Positions 10,343-20,818 of a stretch of DNA of 64,000 bases are shown here, piece after piece. Position 1 is the first letter of the stretch. Each line of letters begins with the position of its first letter. The position numbers and the translations under genes were made by a program. Source of the DNA: Paracyclopina nana (taxonomy: Eukaryota; Arthropoda; Copepoda; Cyclopoida; Cyclopettidae); NCBI GenBank assembly GCA_019096065.1, contig JAGUCH010000002.1, forward strand, positions 11,606,501 to 11,670,500. The letters run 5' to 3'. The notes beneath the pieces are model-generated. The model saw nothing but the letters and a program-made list of their open reading frames with translations. It ran no database searches and had not been told where the DNA came from.

Positions 10343-13300
10343 CTAAAAAGTGAAATTTAGATTCCATAAATATTCTCTATATTCCGAGTCTGCAATGGGA
10401 GTAAATGGAGCGCATTTTATATAAGACGTAGCACAACACAAAAAGTGGATAAAATTAGGCAAAGCAAGGGCATTTGGGCACAATGGGAAATTGGCACACC
10501 CTTCTCTCACAAGGTTTTTTTAGGTAGGGCTTGAGGCAGAAGTTGCAACTATTGCACTTGGGCTCAAGGCAGCCAGGGCAGTTTTTGCAACGAGATCGTT
10601 TTTTGAACCCTCTCCAAGCTGTGTCCTTTTTCGATTCGAAGCCAACTTTAGCTTTAAAGCCACACTTGCAGACGACATTCTTATTCTGAATTGACCTCCT
10701 TTTCTCAGTCTCCATGCCGCCGAAGTCAACTTGGGCATAACAGGAATCTTTGAAAGAAGGCGGCTTGACTCCTCTCAAAGGTTCAATGCCAAGCTCGATT
10801 TTGATCGGTGTCACTCTAATGGAGAGGGCTTTTAGCCCATTTGCCTGTTGATGGGAGTCGAATAGGCGTTGGGAAAAGAGGGGGTAAACAGCAGGACCAG
10901 TGTACTTCATGCCCCCGATTTCGTCCTCGAAATTTGCCGCCAGAGAGAGGCCTTCGATGATCTTGGCAGCAAATTGGAGCCGCCTAGATTCATCGATGCC
11001 AAACTTTTGGTTAAGCAAAGGGAGGTACACACGGCTGTCCTATAGAGTGCAGGAAAAAACAAAGAAAACATAGAAAATTCACAAAAAACGTGCAAAAGAT
11101 ACTGAAGGAGAACATAGCATGCACCATTGCTCACGTACCTTTCGCGAAGCCATAAGAGTCCGCATGATTTCGCAGCAAATGTACCATAAAATATCGGTTG
11201 AATCAGCCTCTTGGCTCTCCAGCATTGACCACAAAACTTGCTTGATCGTCTCGTCATCTTTGCCGCGCCACTCATAATGTGTCTGGTCTTCACCCGATAC
11301 CTGAAAATAGAAAATAATTATCAAAGCTGAATAACAAAAAATTAAGGTGACGTGCGCTCACTTTATCCACAATTTGGAATCCTCTGAAAATGCGCATGAC
11401 CGCCAACACTCGGCCTCTGTCATCGCCCAAGGTCTTGATCAGTTCGTCCAGAGGGAATTGGTAGCCCTTTTCATAGGGCAATGCAACCATCGTTTTGGTC
11501 AATTCTTGCAGTGCTTTGGCTTCGTCAGTGATTCGAGTTAATCTCCTCATATCGCGAGACCCACGTGACTTCCTATTACGACGTCGCTCCTCGCGTTCAA
11601 GCCTCAGCGCTTTCTTCTTGAGCTTCTTGCTCATCATCCCATGGGACGACTTCCATTCTTTGACACTGCCGGATCCATAGTAGTCCGGGTCGTCGGAGCT
11701 TTCATCGTTGCTCTCAGAAGATTCGTCAGTGGTGAAATTATCGTCATCCTCGTCCTCAAAGTACTCGGCACTCTCGTCAACATCTTCTTTGGCAGAAGGA
11801 ATCATTTTCGCATCAGCAACAGTTTGCGCGGAGTCAGAAAGGAACAAGTTTGAAGGGATCTCTTCAAATTTTATCAGATGGCATTTCTTCTGTAGTTCGT
11901 CTTGCAAATAAATGTATTGGGAGGAGAGATCAAAGCCACACTTGAGATCGGGCACGGTTTTGGTGGTAGCCGAAGATTCTGACAAGCTCTGACACACGGA
12001 GTTGAGGTTCAACAGCCTACTGCCCACGTTGCAGTAGCTGCACGGTTCATCAGCAGCAGACGGAGCGTTGTGCAGCTCACAAGGCTTGATGGTGAAGTCC
12101 GGACTGAGCATCGCGTGCACAGCTGGCATTGGCAACTGGCACTCATCTTCGTTTCCAGTCCAACTCAAATAGGTAGCAATGTTTGACGGTTTGGCCTTGA
12201 CCAGTTTGATAAGCACCTGAGTCTCCATCGCAAAGCTGTAAATGCCTCGACTCCCGTTGGACGCGACTTCAACTCGAACATCATTGCCGTTCATGGTGAA
12301 TACTCCGCGTTTAATCGCGCTTTCAGCCTCCCGGGGAGCCTCTCGCGTATGCTTTGAGGCAACAAGCACGAGGATGCCTTCGTCCACGAGGCTTTCAATG
12401 GACCTGTCACCAATCAGCTTTTGCACGAGCTCAGTCTTGCGACCAACTATCTTCTTGTTGGCTTTGGTCACAGTAAAATGATTTCCAGTATCACGATGTC
12501 TGTAGATCTCATGAACTGGTTTCGCACTGTTGGTATCTTTCACATCTGCACTAGGCTCAACCTTCAACTTTTTGGCCGCTGGCTCTCCCTGCTCGGCTGC
12601 TTCAATTTTTTCAACCTTTTTTATCTCGAGGTTGGCATCACAAATCTTGACAAACACTCCGATGTCAATGAGCTCTTTGACGGGTAAATTGTTAACTTGA
12701 AGGAACTGGATGAGCTTGTCACTCGGCTCCGAAACAAGTTCTTTGGTAATTGGGTCTACGGTAATGTTAATGCCTTCAACTGCCACATGCTTGTACAGGG
12801 TCACTCTTCTCTTCTCAATGATGTAGTTCTGCTCCGAAGACGCCGCCTTCCTCTTTTGTCGGTTAATTTTCCGCTCGGCAATTTTGTACAATACTCCTTT
12901 CTCAATTAGGTCTTTGATATCATAATCTGAGCGCATCAGGTGATCTTCCAGTGCCTGCTTCCCTCGGTGAATTTTGAGTGACTTTGGAAATATTTCAACT
13001 TCAATTTGATTCAGGTCAATGTGGCTGTAAACATCCACCAGAGTAAATGTTTCCTCTTCTACTGTAGGGAATTTTTTGTTGTCACTCGACCTCTGCTTTT
13101 GCTGTTCAATTTTCTTGAGTCTCTTCTCCTCGATTTTCCGTATTTTTTCTTCCAGCTGTCGAGCATATTCTGAGGGATTTTCGGCCCGTAGCATAATTTC
13201 TTTGGCCACGTCTGGTGGGTCCTCGGGGTGAGGGGCAATGTCTTCCTGCTTCAGCCACGCTTCATACTTGTCAGGCTGGAATTTCTCAACGAAAAAGTCC

Positions 13301-14277
13301 ATTGAGAATTTCACTCTGGCGCGGTCGCAGTCACACGGCCTTTGCCTTTTCCCGTACTCTATCCAACGCTCAGTGGCAAAGTTGGTTGATTCGGCAATGT
13401 TGAATCCGTGGTTGAAACCAGAGTGGTACCCATAGGGAAACGTTATAATGATCTCTCTTGCTTCTTGGGTGATTTTTTGGTAGGGAACGCCATACTTGTC
13501 CAGCACATGTGGAGCAATCAAGCAAGTCTTGTGTCGCATGAAGTTAGAGCACCAAGACGCCACATTTGGAAAGAGCTGGCGACATGCCTTCTCTAAGAGA
13601 TGGCCATATTTGGGTGGGACACAATACCAGGTCTTTGGTGCGCCATAGTGGACCATGTTGATGGCATACAGATCCATGTCCTCCACGTGCCAACTGAAGG
13701 TGGCCTTCCACATGCCGAAATACAGGTAGGGCGAGTTGACACCCTGAATGACAGTCTTCAAATCATCACTCACGTACTTGAGGATCGAGTCGAGCTTGGC
13801 GATATTCCATATTTCCAGGTCAGGATCGGAAATGGCGTTGGCCACATCGCACCCATAGATGGGTGGGCAAAAGGACAAGCTCTTCCAGTACTTGCGTTCC
13901 AGATCGTCATAGTCGGTGTGATGAGGGGTGGCATATTTGGACGACGTGGCCATTTTGTGGTACTCAATCACACTCATTTTGGGCTGAATGAGACCCTTGG
14001 TTTGGTAGCTGCCACGACTCCCTATTTGGTTGAACTTTTGCTTGATGGGCCCCTCAATTTCAAAGTTAAGGCCTTCCAAGTCATATCCAGCTTTGCGTGG
14101 AATCCATTCTTTAGGAGGAACAATCTTACAAATTCCAGCCAAGTGGGCGTTATGCTCAGTCTCGATCTTTCTGATGTACCCTTGAAAGTCGGAGAACTCT
14201 TCCATGGTCGGGTAGAAGACCTGGGCCTTCATAATGCCCTTGGGGGCCGTTTTCCGGCCGGGCATGCCAAACGGCAT
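9722..14277 (-). CDS. KDM4/JMJD2-type histone demethylase with winged-helix-like and CXXC domains; two alternative last exons
   Basis: Exon 1 (14277-11362, 972 codons) encodes a KDM4-type enzyme that removes methyl groups from histone lysines using Fe(II) and 2-oxoglutarate. JmjN spans about residues 17-60 and JmjC about 150-320; the iron ligands are His197, Glu199 (SWHVEDMDLY) and His285 (PYGYHSGFNHGFN). RWIEYGK and the following CDCDRARV match the region after JmjC in KDM4. No KDM4 PHD or Tudor domains are seen. Instead, about 410-640 hold three diverged 60-residue repeats, followed by a CSYC-containing stretch, an acidic block and a basic block. An E2F-like winged helix begins near 935 and crosses into exon 2 (11300-11139). 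Exon 2 ends in phase 0 and can join either 11039-10455 or 10342-9722; each gives a second winged-helix-like stretch and a CXXC finger. Isoforms are 1219 and 1232 residues. Confidence 0.85.
10455..11039 (-). other. Alternative last exon A of the KDM4-type gene (winged-helix-like + CXXC)
   Basis: The acceptor CTATAG|GAC opens in phase 0 and the frame ends at 10455. It encodes 194 residues: a winged-helix-like stretch (DESRRLQFAAKIIEGLSL), a CKCG pair, then a CXXC finger with spacing C-x2-C-x2-C-x4-C-x2-C-x2-C-x8-C-x4-C (RCKNCPGCLEPKCNSCNFC...), ending VPKCPCFA. CXXC fingers bind unmethylated CpG in many proteins. Confidence 0.8.
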
Positions 14278-14681
14278 CTTGCTTGATTGTTGTCAACTCT
14301 GCTAATGCAATAACGATGCAATACTTGCTGTCAAAAAGTTCACTGACGCTTTCCTTTTGTCTTCATGAACGTTGAGAAGCTTCTGAGGGAAGTCAGGGAA
14401 TTTGGCCAGGAATGGTTTAAAATCCAGTTGATATGCCTAGAAAAGCGACAAAAACTGCTAAAATACGCCAAAAAGAGGCTATTTTTGTAGTGACAACGCC
14501 CCCAAAAACAAGACGGGCGTTACCTAGGATAGTTACTTCCTTGAAGTTGTTTTCCTTTTTCGGTTGCGCGATGTTATGATTGCTTGCGTTTCGCGAGTTA
14601 TCTTCATTCTTTCGCTGTAAGAAAATATTGATCGGATGCTGCGATCTCTTTTCAGAGGGGCTAATGTTTCGCGAGTTCAAG
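14278..14681. promoter_or_regulatory. Shared divergent promoter region of the KDM4-type gene and PIG-M
   Basis: A 404-bp non-coding gap between two head-to-head genes. Short ORFs here have no family resemblance. No clear TATA box is seen at either start. Joint use is inferred from the arrangement. Confidence 0.45.
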
Positions 14682-15991
14682 ATGGCCAATCGGTAAGAGT
14701 TAGGTTGTGAGTATTAAGCTCATTTTTAAATCATCTCCGCCATTTTTGAAGGTCCGTTCGAGTGCCGGCGACTGATGAGCATGATGAAGGCCGAAAAATG
14801 TCATGGGCACCCTTCAGACTTCATCTGTACGCCGGCTTTGCCCTGAGGTGCGCCCTAGTTTTTTATGGAGATTACCAAGACTCGCATATGGAAGTGAAAT
14901 TCACGGATGTGGATTACCGCGTGTTTACAGATGCTGCCAGGCATGTCACTTTAGAAGAGAGCCCATTTGATAGACATACGTATCGTTACACTCCCATTTT
15001 GGCCTGGATGCTTATTCCCAATGTGACACTCAGCCCCTTATTTGGAAAATTCCTCTTCTGCGTTTTTGATGTCATTGCTGCGTATTTGATCTACAACTTT
15101 GTCAGGACTGAGGAGCACGGTGGGGAAGAGTGGGCTCGAAAAAGTGCTTGGACGTGGCTGTACAATCCTCTAGTCATAGCAGTTTCCTCGCGTGGCAACG
15201 CTGACAGCATTGTTGTGGTGTTGGTCCTCGCCACCTTGACCTTGTACAAAGAAAGGGTCTTCCTGCTCGCTGGCATTCTCCTTGGCTTGGCCATTCATTT
15301 CAAGATCTATCCCATCATTTTCTCTCTGCCCATGTTCCTGGCATTGACTGAGAGGCGTGGCATCCGCGGCCTCTTTCATATCAATGAGGCTCGAGTGAGG
15401 CTAGTCATTGGCACCGTGGGCACACTTGCATTCATTACTGCCCTGTGTTTTCGCCTCTACGGCAGAGAATTCATCGATGAAGCATATCTACACCACATTA
15501 CGCGAAGGGACACTCGACACAACTTTTCGGTGTACTTTTACATGCTCTATTTGACAGTTGAGGAAGATGACATTGGCCTCAACCTCATCACATTCATGCC
15601 TCAGTTGATACTGTTGCTAGTGCTCTCCGTCAAATTTGCCCGAATTGAAGACATTCCCTTCTGCGTTTTGTGCCAAACCTTTGTTTTTGTTGTCTACAAC
15701 AAAGTTTGCACGTCCCAGTATTTCCTCTGGTACTTGGCTCAATTACCGCTAGTCATGCACAAGCTTGAGTTCACCAAAAAAGAGTCCCTTGTCCTACTCC
15801 TCATTTGGGGATTTACTCAAGCGTCTTGGCTGTTGCCTGCCTACCTCCTTGAGTTCAAGGGCTACAATAAGTTTTTATTCATTTGGATTGAAAGCATGCT
15901 CTTTTTCTGTGCCAACATTGGCATCATGTCAAAGTGTGTTCGAAAATACCTCGTTCACTCGTTAAGAAAGAAAACCCAGAAAATGCAATAA
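14682..15991 (+). CDS. PIGM: GPI mannosyltransferase 1 catalytic subunit (PIG-M)
   Basis: A multi-pass ER enzyme that adds the first mannose to the GPI anchor precursor from dolichol-phosphate mannose, facing the ER lumen. The main exon is 14752-15991. A tiny first exon (14682-14692, ATGGCCAATCG) joins it in phase over a 59-bp intron, giving 416 residues, close to human PIG-M. An upstream in-frame ATG at 14664 is an alternative start. The family DXD motif is in FTDVDYRVFTDAA in the first lumenal loop, followed by RYTPILAW and YNPL...SSRGNADS, both typical of PIG-M. Several hydrophobic segments follow, with a basic tail. The stop lies 14 bp from the convergent protease gene. Confidence 0.92.
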
Positions 15992-16005
15992 AATTGTCAT
16001 GCATG

Positions 16006-17862
16006 TTATTTGCTCAGTTCGGAAGTTATCCAATCGAGATAGGATGTCAATCGAGCGTACAGACCAGGCTCGTTGAACCTTGCGCACCCAATGCCCCTAC
16101 TAACCAAACCAATTTGGACAGCCATGCTACCATTGCCCACCCATCTCCATAAAGGGGACCCAGAGTCCCCTGAACAGGAATCTCTCCCTCCATAAAAACT
16201 TTCAGGCTCAAGAGTCCCCATTTGGTCCTGTGATGCAGCAAAAATTGTCGTGTTCCCCATTTTCGTCGCCTATTTAACATGCCATAATTAGGGACTCTAA
16301 TTTTTTACTTTAATCGTTTTATAGTACTTTGAATACGGGTGCGTTAGTAGCTGACATTTGACCCTCCCTTGCAGCACACAAGTCATACCGATCATCATAG
16401 CCCAGAGTCCGATCAGCCAAACTATGACAAGTATGAGAAGGTAAAATTCGCAGATCTGTAATTTCGTTCAGGATGTCTGAATACGAGTGCTGGACTTGCT
16501 CTTTTGCAGATTGCGTGCAATGTTCTTGGCAAAATCCCCAATGCTGCTGATAGGTGGGTTTTGCGTTTTCACTCTCAGGCCTTGAATCGTTTTGCTCCTG
16601 GCCATCCTCAAAGTGAAGTGAATTTCAACTTATTATAGTAGCTATCTCAGTTACTTGAACTTGGTGGGTCAAAATGGGCTTGCAGTATCCAGGGGTTGCG
16701 GGTGTATCACTATGACAAACTCCACACCAGCCGTGCTTGCCTGAGAGATAAGTTGCATGATCAGAAGCTGCATCTGCTCCAACTCTTGGTGCTTCCCAGC
16801 AAAGCACCTCATGCCCACCCTCCGTTATTAACCGAGTTGTAGGAAAGCTATCATTAATGTGCTCCACTTCAACTCTCTCCAGGCGTGCATTCGTTTCACG
16901 TTGCTCAAAAAACTCGGAGCACAATTCATGATTTGCTGATGGGTTTGGTTTATGTATGCAACTCGAGTGCACTTGCCCATTATGCTCAAATGGGAACTAT
17001 TTGGACTTACTGTTAATATCTTCGGTATGATGCATGTTGACTTTTAGTACTTTACAAGGGTGGAATGGAGCAGGTCCTCCCAATCCTGTTGTACAATGGG
17101 GATCATTTTGGGCACCCCATCCAGCAACACTGACAAATACTTGATGATTGGCCTGGTCAGGGAATTCTGACGTTTTTGGTAGGCATATGGGTGCAATGGC
17201 TCCTTTCACATACTCAGCATCTCTAGACAATTTGAGAAGGGCTAGGTCATGAGGAGATGCTTTGACGGTTAGGTTGTACGATGGATGAGGTATTATGGAT
17301 TCAACTGAAAAGGTTCTGTTTGGGTATAGGAAGCCTAAACGCCTATCGTAAATGCCGAGCTCAATGATGAATTTAGGCTTCGGGTCATAAGTGAGAACCA
17401 GGCTTTCGTTTTCATGCTAAGGACTTCTCCTAGCTTATTCATTGAGAGCATTGAAACAATACTTGGTCAGCACAACAAGTGTGGCTTTAAAGAAATATTG
17501 TAGTAAAAGACATGATGATTATATGCAAGTTTCAATGATCTCAATTAACATTCACCTCCCTGACATGACTCCGAATCGCACACACAGTGTGCTGCGGTCA
17601 AGATGAAACGCCGACTGACCAGCGAGCCTCCGCAAATGGCCATGGTGTTGTTTTCCCCCAAGATTTTCACAAAGGCCATCCAAGGCCTACCCTTGTTGTC
17701 GGTAGCTTCATGTAGAGCCTCTTGCTCAAAAGGGCACTGAAACTCCAAGCTCTCCTCCCTAACCTCCATAGTGGTATTGTCGACAGCAGTGTCCACGATG
17801 CCATGAGCCAGTTGGAGGCGAAAAAGAAGGCAGCAGCAAATGATCCAATCCTTCACGGCCAT
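16006..17862 (-). CDS. Secreted trypsin-like serine protease with long insertions (five or more exons)
   Basis: Exons 17862-17556, 17416-17011, about 16935-16655, about 16597-16328 and 16269-16006. Exon 1 has a signal peptide and the catalytic His (LTAAHC); exon 2 the catalytic Asp (HDLALLKL) and AGWG; the last exon the Ser ([14 protein letters not shown]). Asp six residues before the Ser predicts Arg/Lys cleavage. Exons 3 and 4 add about 180 Cys-containing residues between AGWG and the Ser loop, far more than in trypsin. Phases agree from exon 2 on, but exon 1 ends in phase 1 while exon 2 opens in phase 0. A small exon between 17416 and 17556, another boundary or a defect is therefore needed. 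Exon 3 and 4 acceptors have close alternatives. No clip domain is seen. Confidence 0.75.
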
Positions 17863-18010
17863 TGCAATAAGTCACGCCAAGTTTTCAAACAACATTTGAG
17901 ATGTGACATTCGAGATATGGGGGTCTTTATTCTACTACTATGCGACACGAGCAGCAAGAATGTTTTCGTCCTAACCTACGTGTTCAGTATCGGATGTTAA
18001 CATGATGATT

Positions 18011-18238
18011 TTACAAGGGGAGCTTATATTTGTCGGGTGCAGGGTGGACTTTGAGCTCGAACCAGTATCCACACATGCACCTCTTGGGCTTGCCCTCGAG
18101 CAACCAGAACCATTTGATGTTGGTGTCGTCTTCGTTGCAGCAGCAGCCCACCATTCTGTACGAGTCGAGGGCGTTGACGATGTTGGGCTCCTCCTTGGTT
18201 CCCTTTCCCCTCCTTCGCATCTTCATGAAAAACGGGTC
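18011..18238 (-). other. COX5B alternative last exon B
   Basis: The acceptor TTTCAG|GAC opens in phase 0; 75 residues and stop. It is the closer match to canonical COX5B (CGYWFELKV). Confidence 0.8.
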
Positions 18239-18900
18239 CTGAAACAAGCATCACCTCGAGGTAAAAATCTGCTGCAAGGGAATCAAGGAGGCGGCTCTGG
18301 TTTCTCTATAGGTATTTGCCGAGGCCGGAGCCGAAGCCCTTGCCGTATTTCGGCTTTATCCTAGGGTCAAGCGGGTCGTGCTCGATCAGCTTGAAATTGA
18401 AGCCACAGTCGCATTTGTGAATGGCGCCCTTCTCCAGCCTGAACCAGACGACTTCTTTGTAGTCGTCCTCGCAGCAACAGCCCACCATGCGAAAGTCCTC
18501 CGTCGAAGGAATGAGAATTGGCCGTTTTTCCGTCACTCCGGTTCCAGCATCGGGCTTGAGGACGTAGGTGTCAAACGGGTTCTGCATAAGGGGTGACAAA
18601 TGCGAAAGTGGCTTCTGTTCTCAGGCTTACACTTGTCCTAGCTATCGAATGAGCTACTTACATCATTGCCAGCCTGTTTGGCCAACAGCTCGTATTTCTC
18701 CACTCCGGTGGCGTGCTCCAGAGGATCATTCATACCTGCAAAGAGGCAAAGCATTGGAACTTTGGCCACGGAAAGGCTCACGATGAAAACTCACGGTATT
18801 CTTTGTTGAAGATGGCGGAGGTTGCCAAACTCCTGGAAGTTTGGACCACTTGGGCTCCACGAAAAATTGATCGGACACACACGTTCGCCATTGTCGCCAT
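18011..18900 (-). CDS. COX5B: Cytochrome c oxidase subunit 5B with two alternative last exons
   Basis: Exon 1 (18900-18795) encodes a mitochondrial presequence ending near RSLATSAIFNKEY. Exon 2 (18735-18662) encodes MNDPLEHATGVEKYELL, the family hallmark. Exon 2 ends in phase 0 and can join either 18581-18306 or 18238-18011, giving 151 or 135 residues. Both last exons encode the matrix-side zinc domain: MVGCCCEDD...HKCDCGF in the first, MVGCCCNEDD...KRCMCGYWF in the second. The second keeps the canonical KGTKEEPNIV and FWLLEGKPKRC segments. The first is more diverged, has a longer tail and starts NPFDTYVLKPDAGTG. COX5B is a structural, regulatory subunit of complex IV. Confidence 0.9.
18306..18581 (-). 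other. COX5B alternative last exon A
   Basis: The acceptor TATGCAG|AAC opens in phase 0; 91 residues and stop. The zinc-ligand Cys pattern is kept (CCC...CDC). The tail is Gly/Lys-rich after FKLIEHDP. This copy is nearer to exon 2. Confidence 0.8.
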
Positions 18901-19964
18901 TTTCCCGAAGTGCAGACTGTGCAGCTATTGATTAGGATTCAGCTAAACTTTGACCCGAAAAATGATAACAAAATTGGTAAGAGCATTTGCACCAGCAATT
19001 AAAAAAATCCTCACATCGAAGAATGCTTTTAGTACTTACTCGGAAAATTAAATCAATTTTAATATTTGTATTTGAATTTTTGCGAGAATCGTTCTATCTC
19101 TAATGCAAGTTCATGACAGCTGAAGCTTCATAGCTACCAGATATTTTAATGGATTTTTGGCTACCCTTAAAGAATGGCTCTTTGCAAAACAGCCACATCT
19201 ATTATCACTATAAACATCTTTCCAAATTTTGCCTTGATTTTTAAATATGCACGTAAGAAATGATGACTGCAAGCTGCAGCGAAATGCTGTTATTTATCCC
19301 TTTTTAAACGTACTTGTGAACGAAGTTAACCAACGTGAAATGCAAGAAGTAGTGCAATGCAAAAAGCAGTGCATTTTCAAAGATCTGCTCAGATGCGATT
19401 GCCATGATTTTGTAAGTGTCAAGGTTAGGCTCGGGGAATAATGGAAATTCATTTCTTTTAGGTTGTTGTATAGGATGTGCATCGACCCTGACCTTCAAGC
19501 CACATCTATACAGGCCATAAGAACTATGGGATATGATGCGACATTACCTTCCCTCCCACCGAGCAAAAGAAGACTTTGTAAGCAAGAATTATACGGAAAT
19601 ATTAGTATTGCCTTGTTGCTGCTTGCCTACATGCATTGCATTTAAAAAGACATAATATTAAAAATTGACTAATGTGCTATCTCATACGCTCGCTATACGT
19701 ATATGGATCAATACCATCAAAATGATACTTTTGATGAAGCATTTTCTAAAATAACCATGCGCAAAGGTTTGCTAGTGATTGAGCACAACGTATTTTTCAA
19801 TAGCTATATCAATTGAATTTTCTTGAAGTTAAAGAAGGTTGCAGGCTAATGCGCCTTTTTATCGAATCCCCCAGCAGCCTGCGCCCTCTTGCGAAGCCGA
19901 AAACCCATATAAAACTAAGCGACTCGCATCACTGAGGGTCCCAGTTGGGTTCAAGACCTGAGCC
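18901..19964. other. Intergenic, no gene seen
   Basis: About 1.06 kb between the head-to-head COX5B and cuticle protein genes. Short frames such as 19247-19441 show no family match and no matching splice partners. The last 100 bp should contain the cuticle gene promoter (TATAAAAC near 19909). Confidence 0.5.
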
Positions 19965-20698
19965 ATGAAGGTGACTACAAAAACAGGGCATTCAACAAAC
20001 TCTTCATCCACTAACCATAATAATTGATTGCAGCTAGTCATCTTTTCCCTTTTGCTGGTAGTGATCGTTGCCTCTCTCGCGGCTGCTGATGGCCCACATC
20101 AAGGCCAACACGGTGGCCGCCGACAAGGCCGTCGTCAAGGAGGTGGAGGTCGTCGACGACCTCAGCAGCAAGCAGTGAGAGAAGGAAGGCAACAGGACAA
20201 CTTTGGTCTTGGCCCCCCTCCCCAACCCCAAATCAATCTCCCTGCAGCCCCCCTACCCCTCCAGAACCCCTCTCCTGCCAACAGGTTCATCCCCACTGGA
20301 CCCCAACCTGGAAGCCCCCTGCCCCCAGAAAGCCTTGTTCAGGGAAATATCCCCGATGGCGAGGGAAACTACAACTTCCAGTAATCACCTCTTGGATTCA
20401 TCGTATATATTTTTATTAAAAACAATACTTCAGGTTTGAGACTGATGATGGTGAATTTCGTCGCGAGGAAGGCAGATCCAAGCCCATTGCTGGTGGGGAA
20501 AATGCCAACGAGATTTCAGGGGAATTTTCCTGGACTTCTCCCGAGGGCGAGCTCGTCTCTTTCACCTACATTGCTGACGAGAACGGCTACCAGGCCCAGG
20601 GCAGCCACCTCCCCCAGGCCCCACCCCTACACCCCCACATCCAAAGAGGCTTGGACCTGATCGCCAGAGCCAATGCACGCAATAAGAACAATAACTAA
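19965..20698 (+). CDS. Cuticle protein with Rebers-Riddiford chitin-binding domain (three exons)
   Basis: Exons 19965-19970 (ATGAAG only), 20034-20380 and 20434-20698, all in phase, give 205 residues. An intron directly after Met-Lys is the classic arrangement in arthropod cuticle genes. A signal peptide follows (LVIFSLLLVVIVASLAAA). A Gly/Arg/Gln-rich and then Pro-rich low-complexity region fills residues 20-105. The C-terminal third is an RR-1-like R&R domain: YNFQFETDDG, then GEFSWTSPEGELVSFTYIAD and ENGYQAQGSHLP. Such proteins are secreted and bind chitin in the exoskeleton. The low-complexity part probably affects cuticle mechanics. The gene converges with ARMC4/gudu, 120 bp apart. Confidence 0.93.
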
Positions 20699-20818
20699 AG
20701 AGCTTTCAAAGTTGTTAACTACTTGATTTTTACCATTTTCAACTGTTGCATTTCTATTTTTAATACTTGGATGGAATTTTACACAATACATGCTATTTGC
20801 AACGGAAAAATCCTCCGT

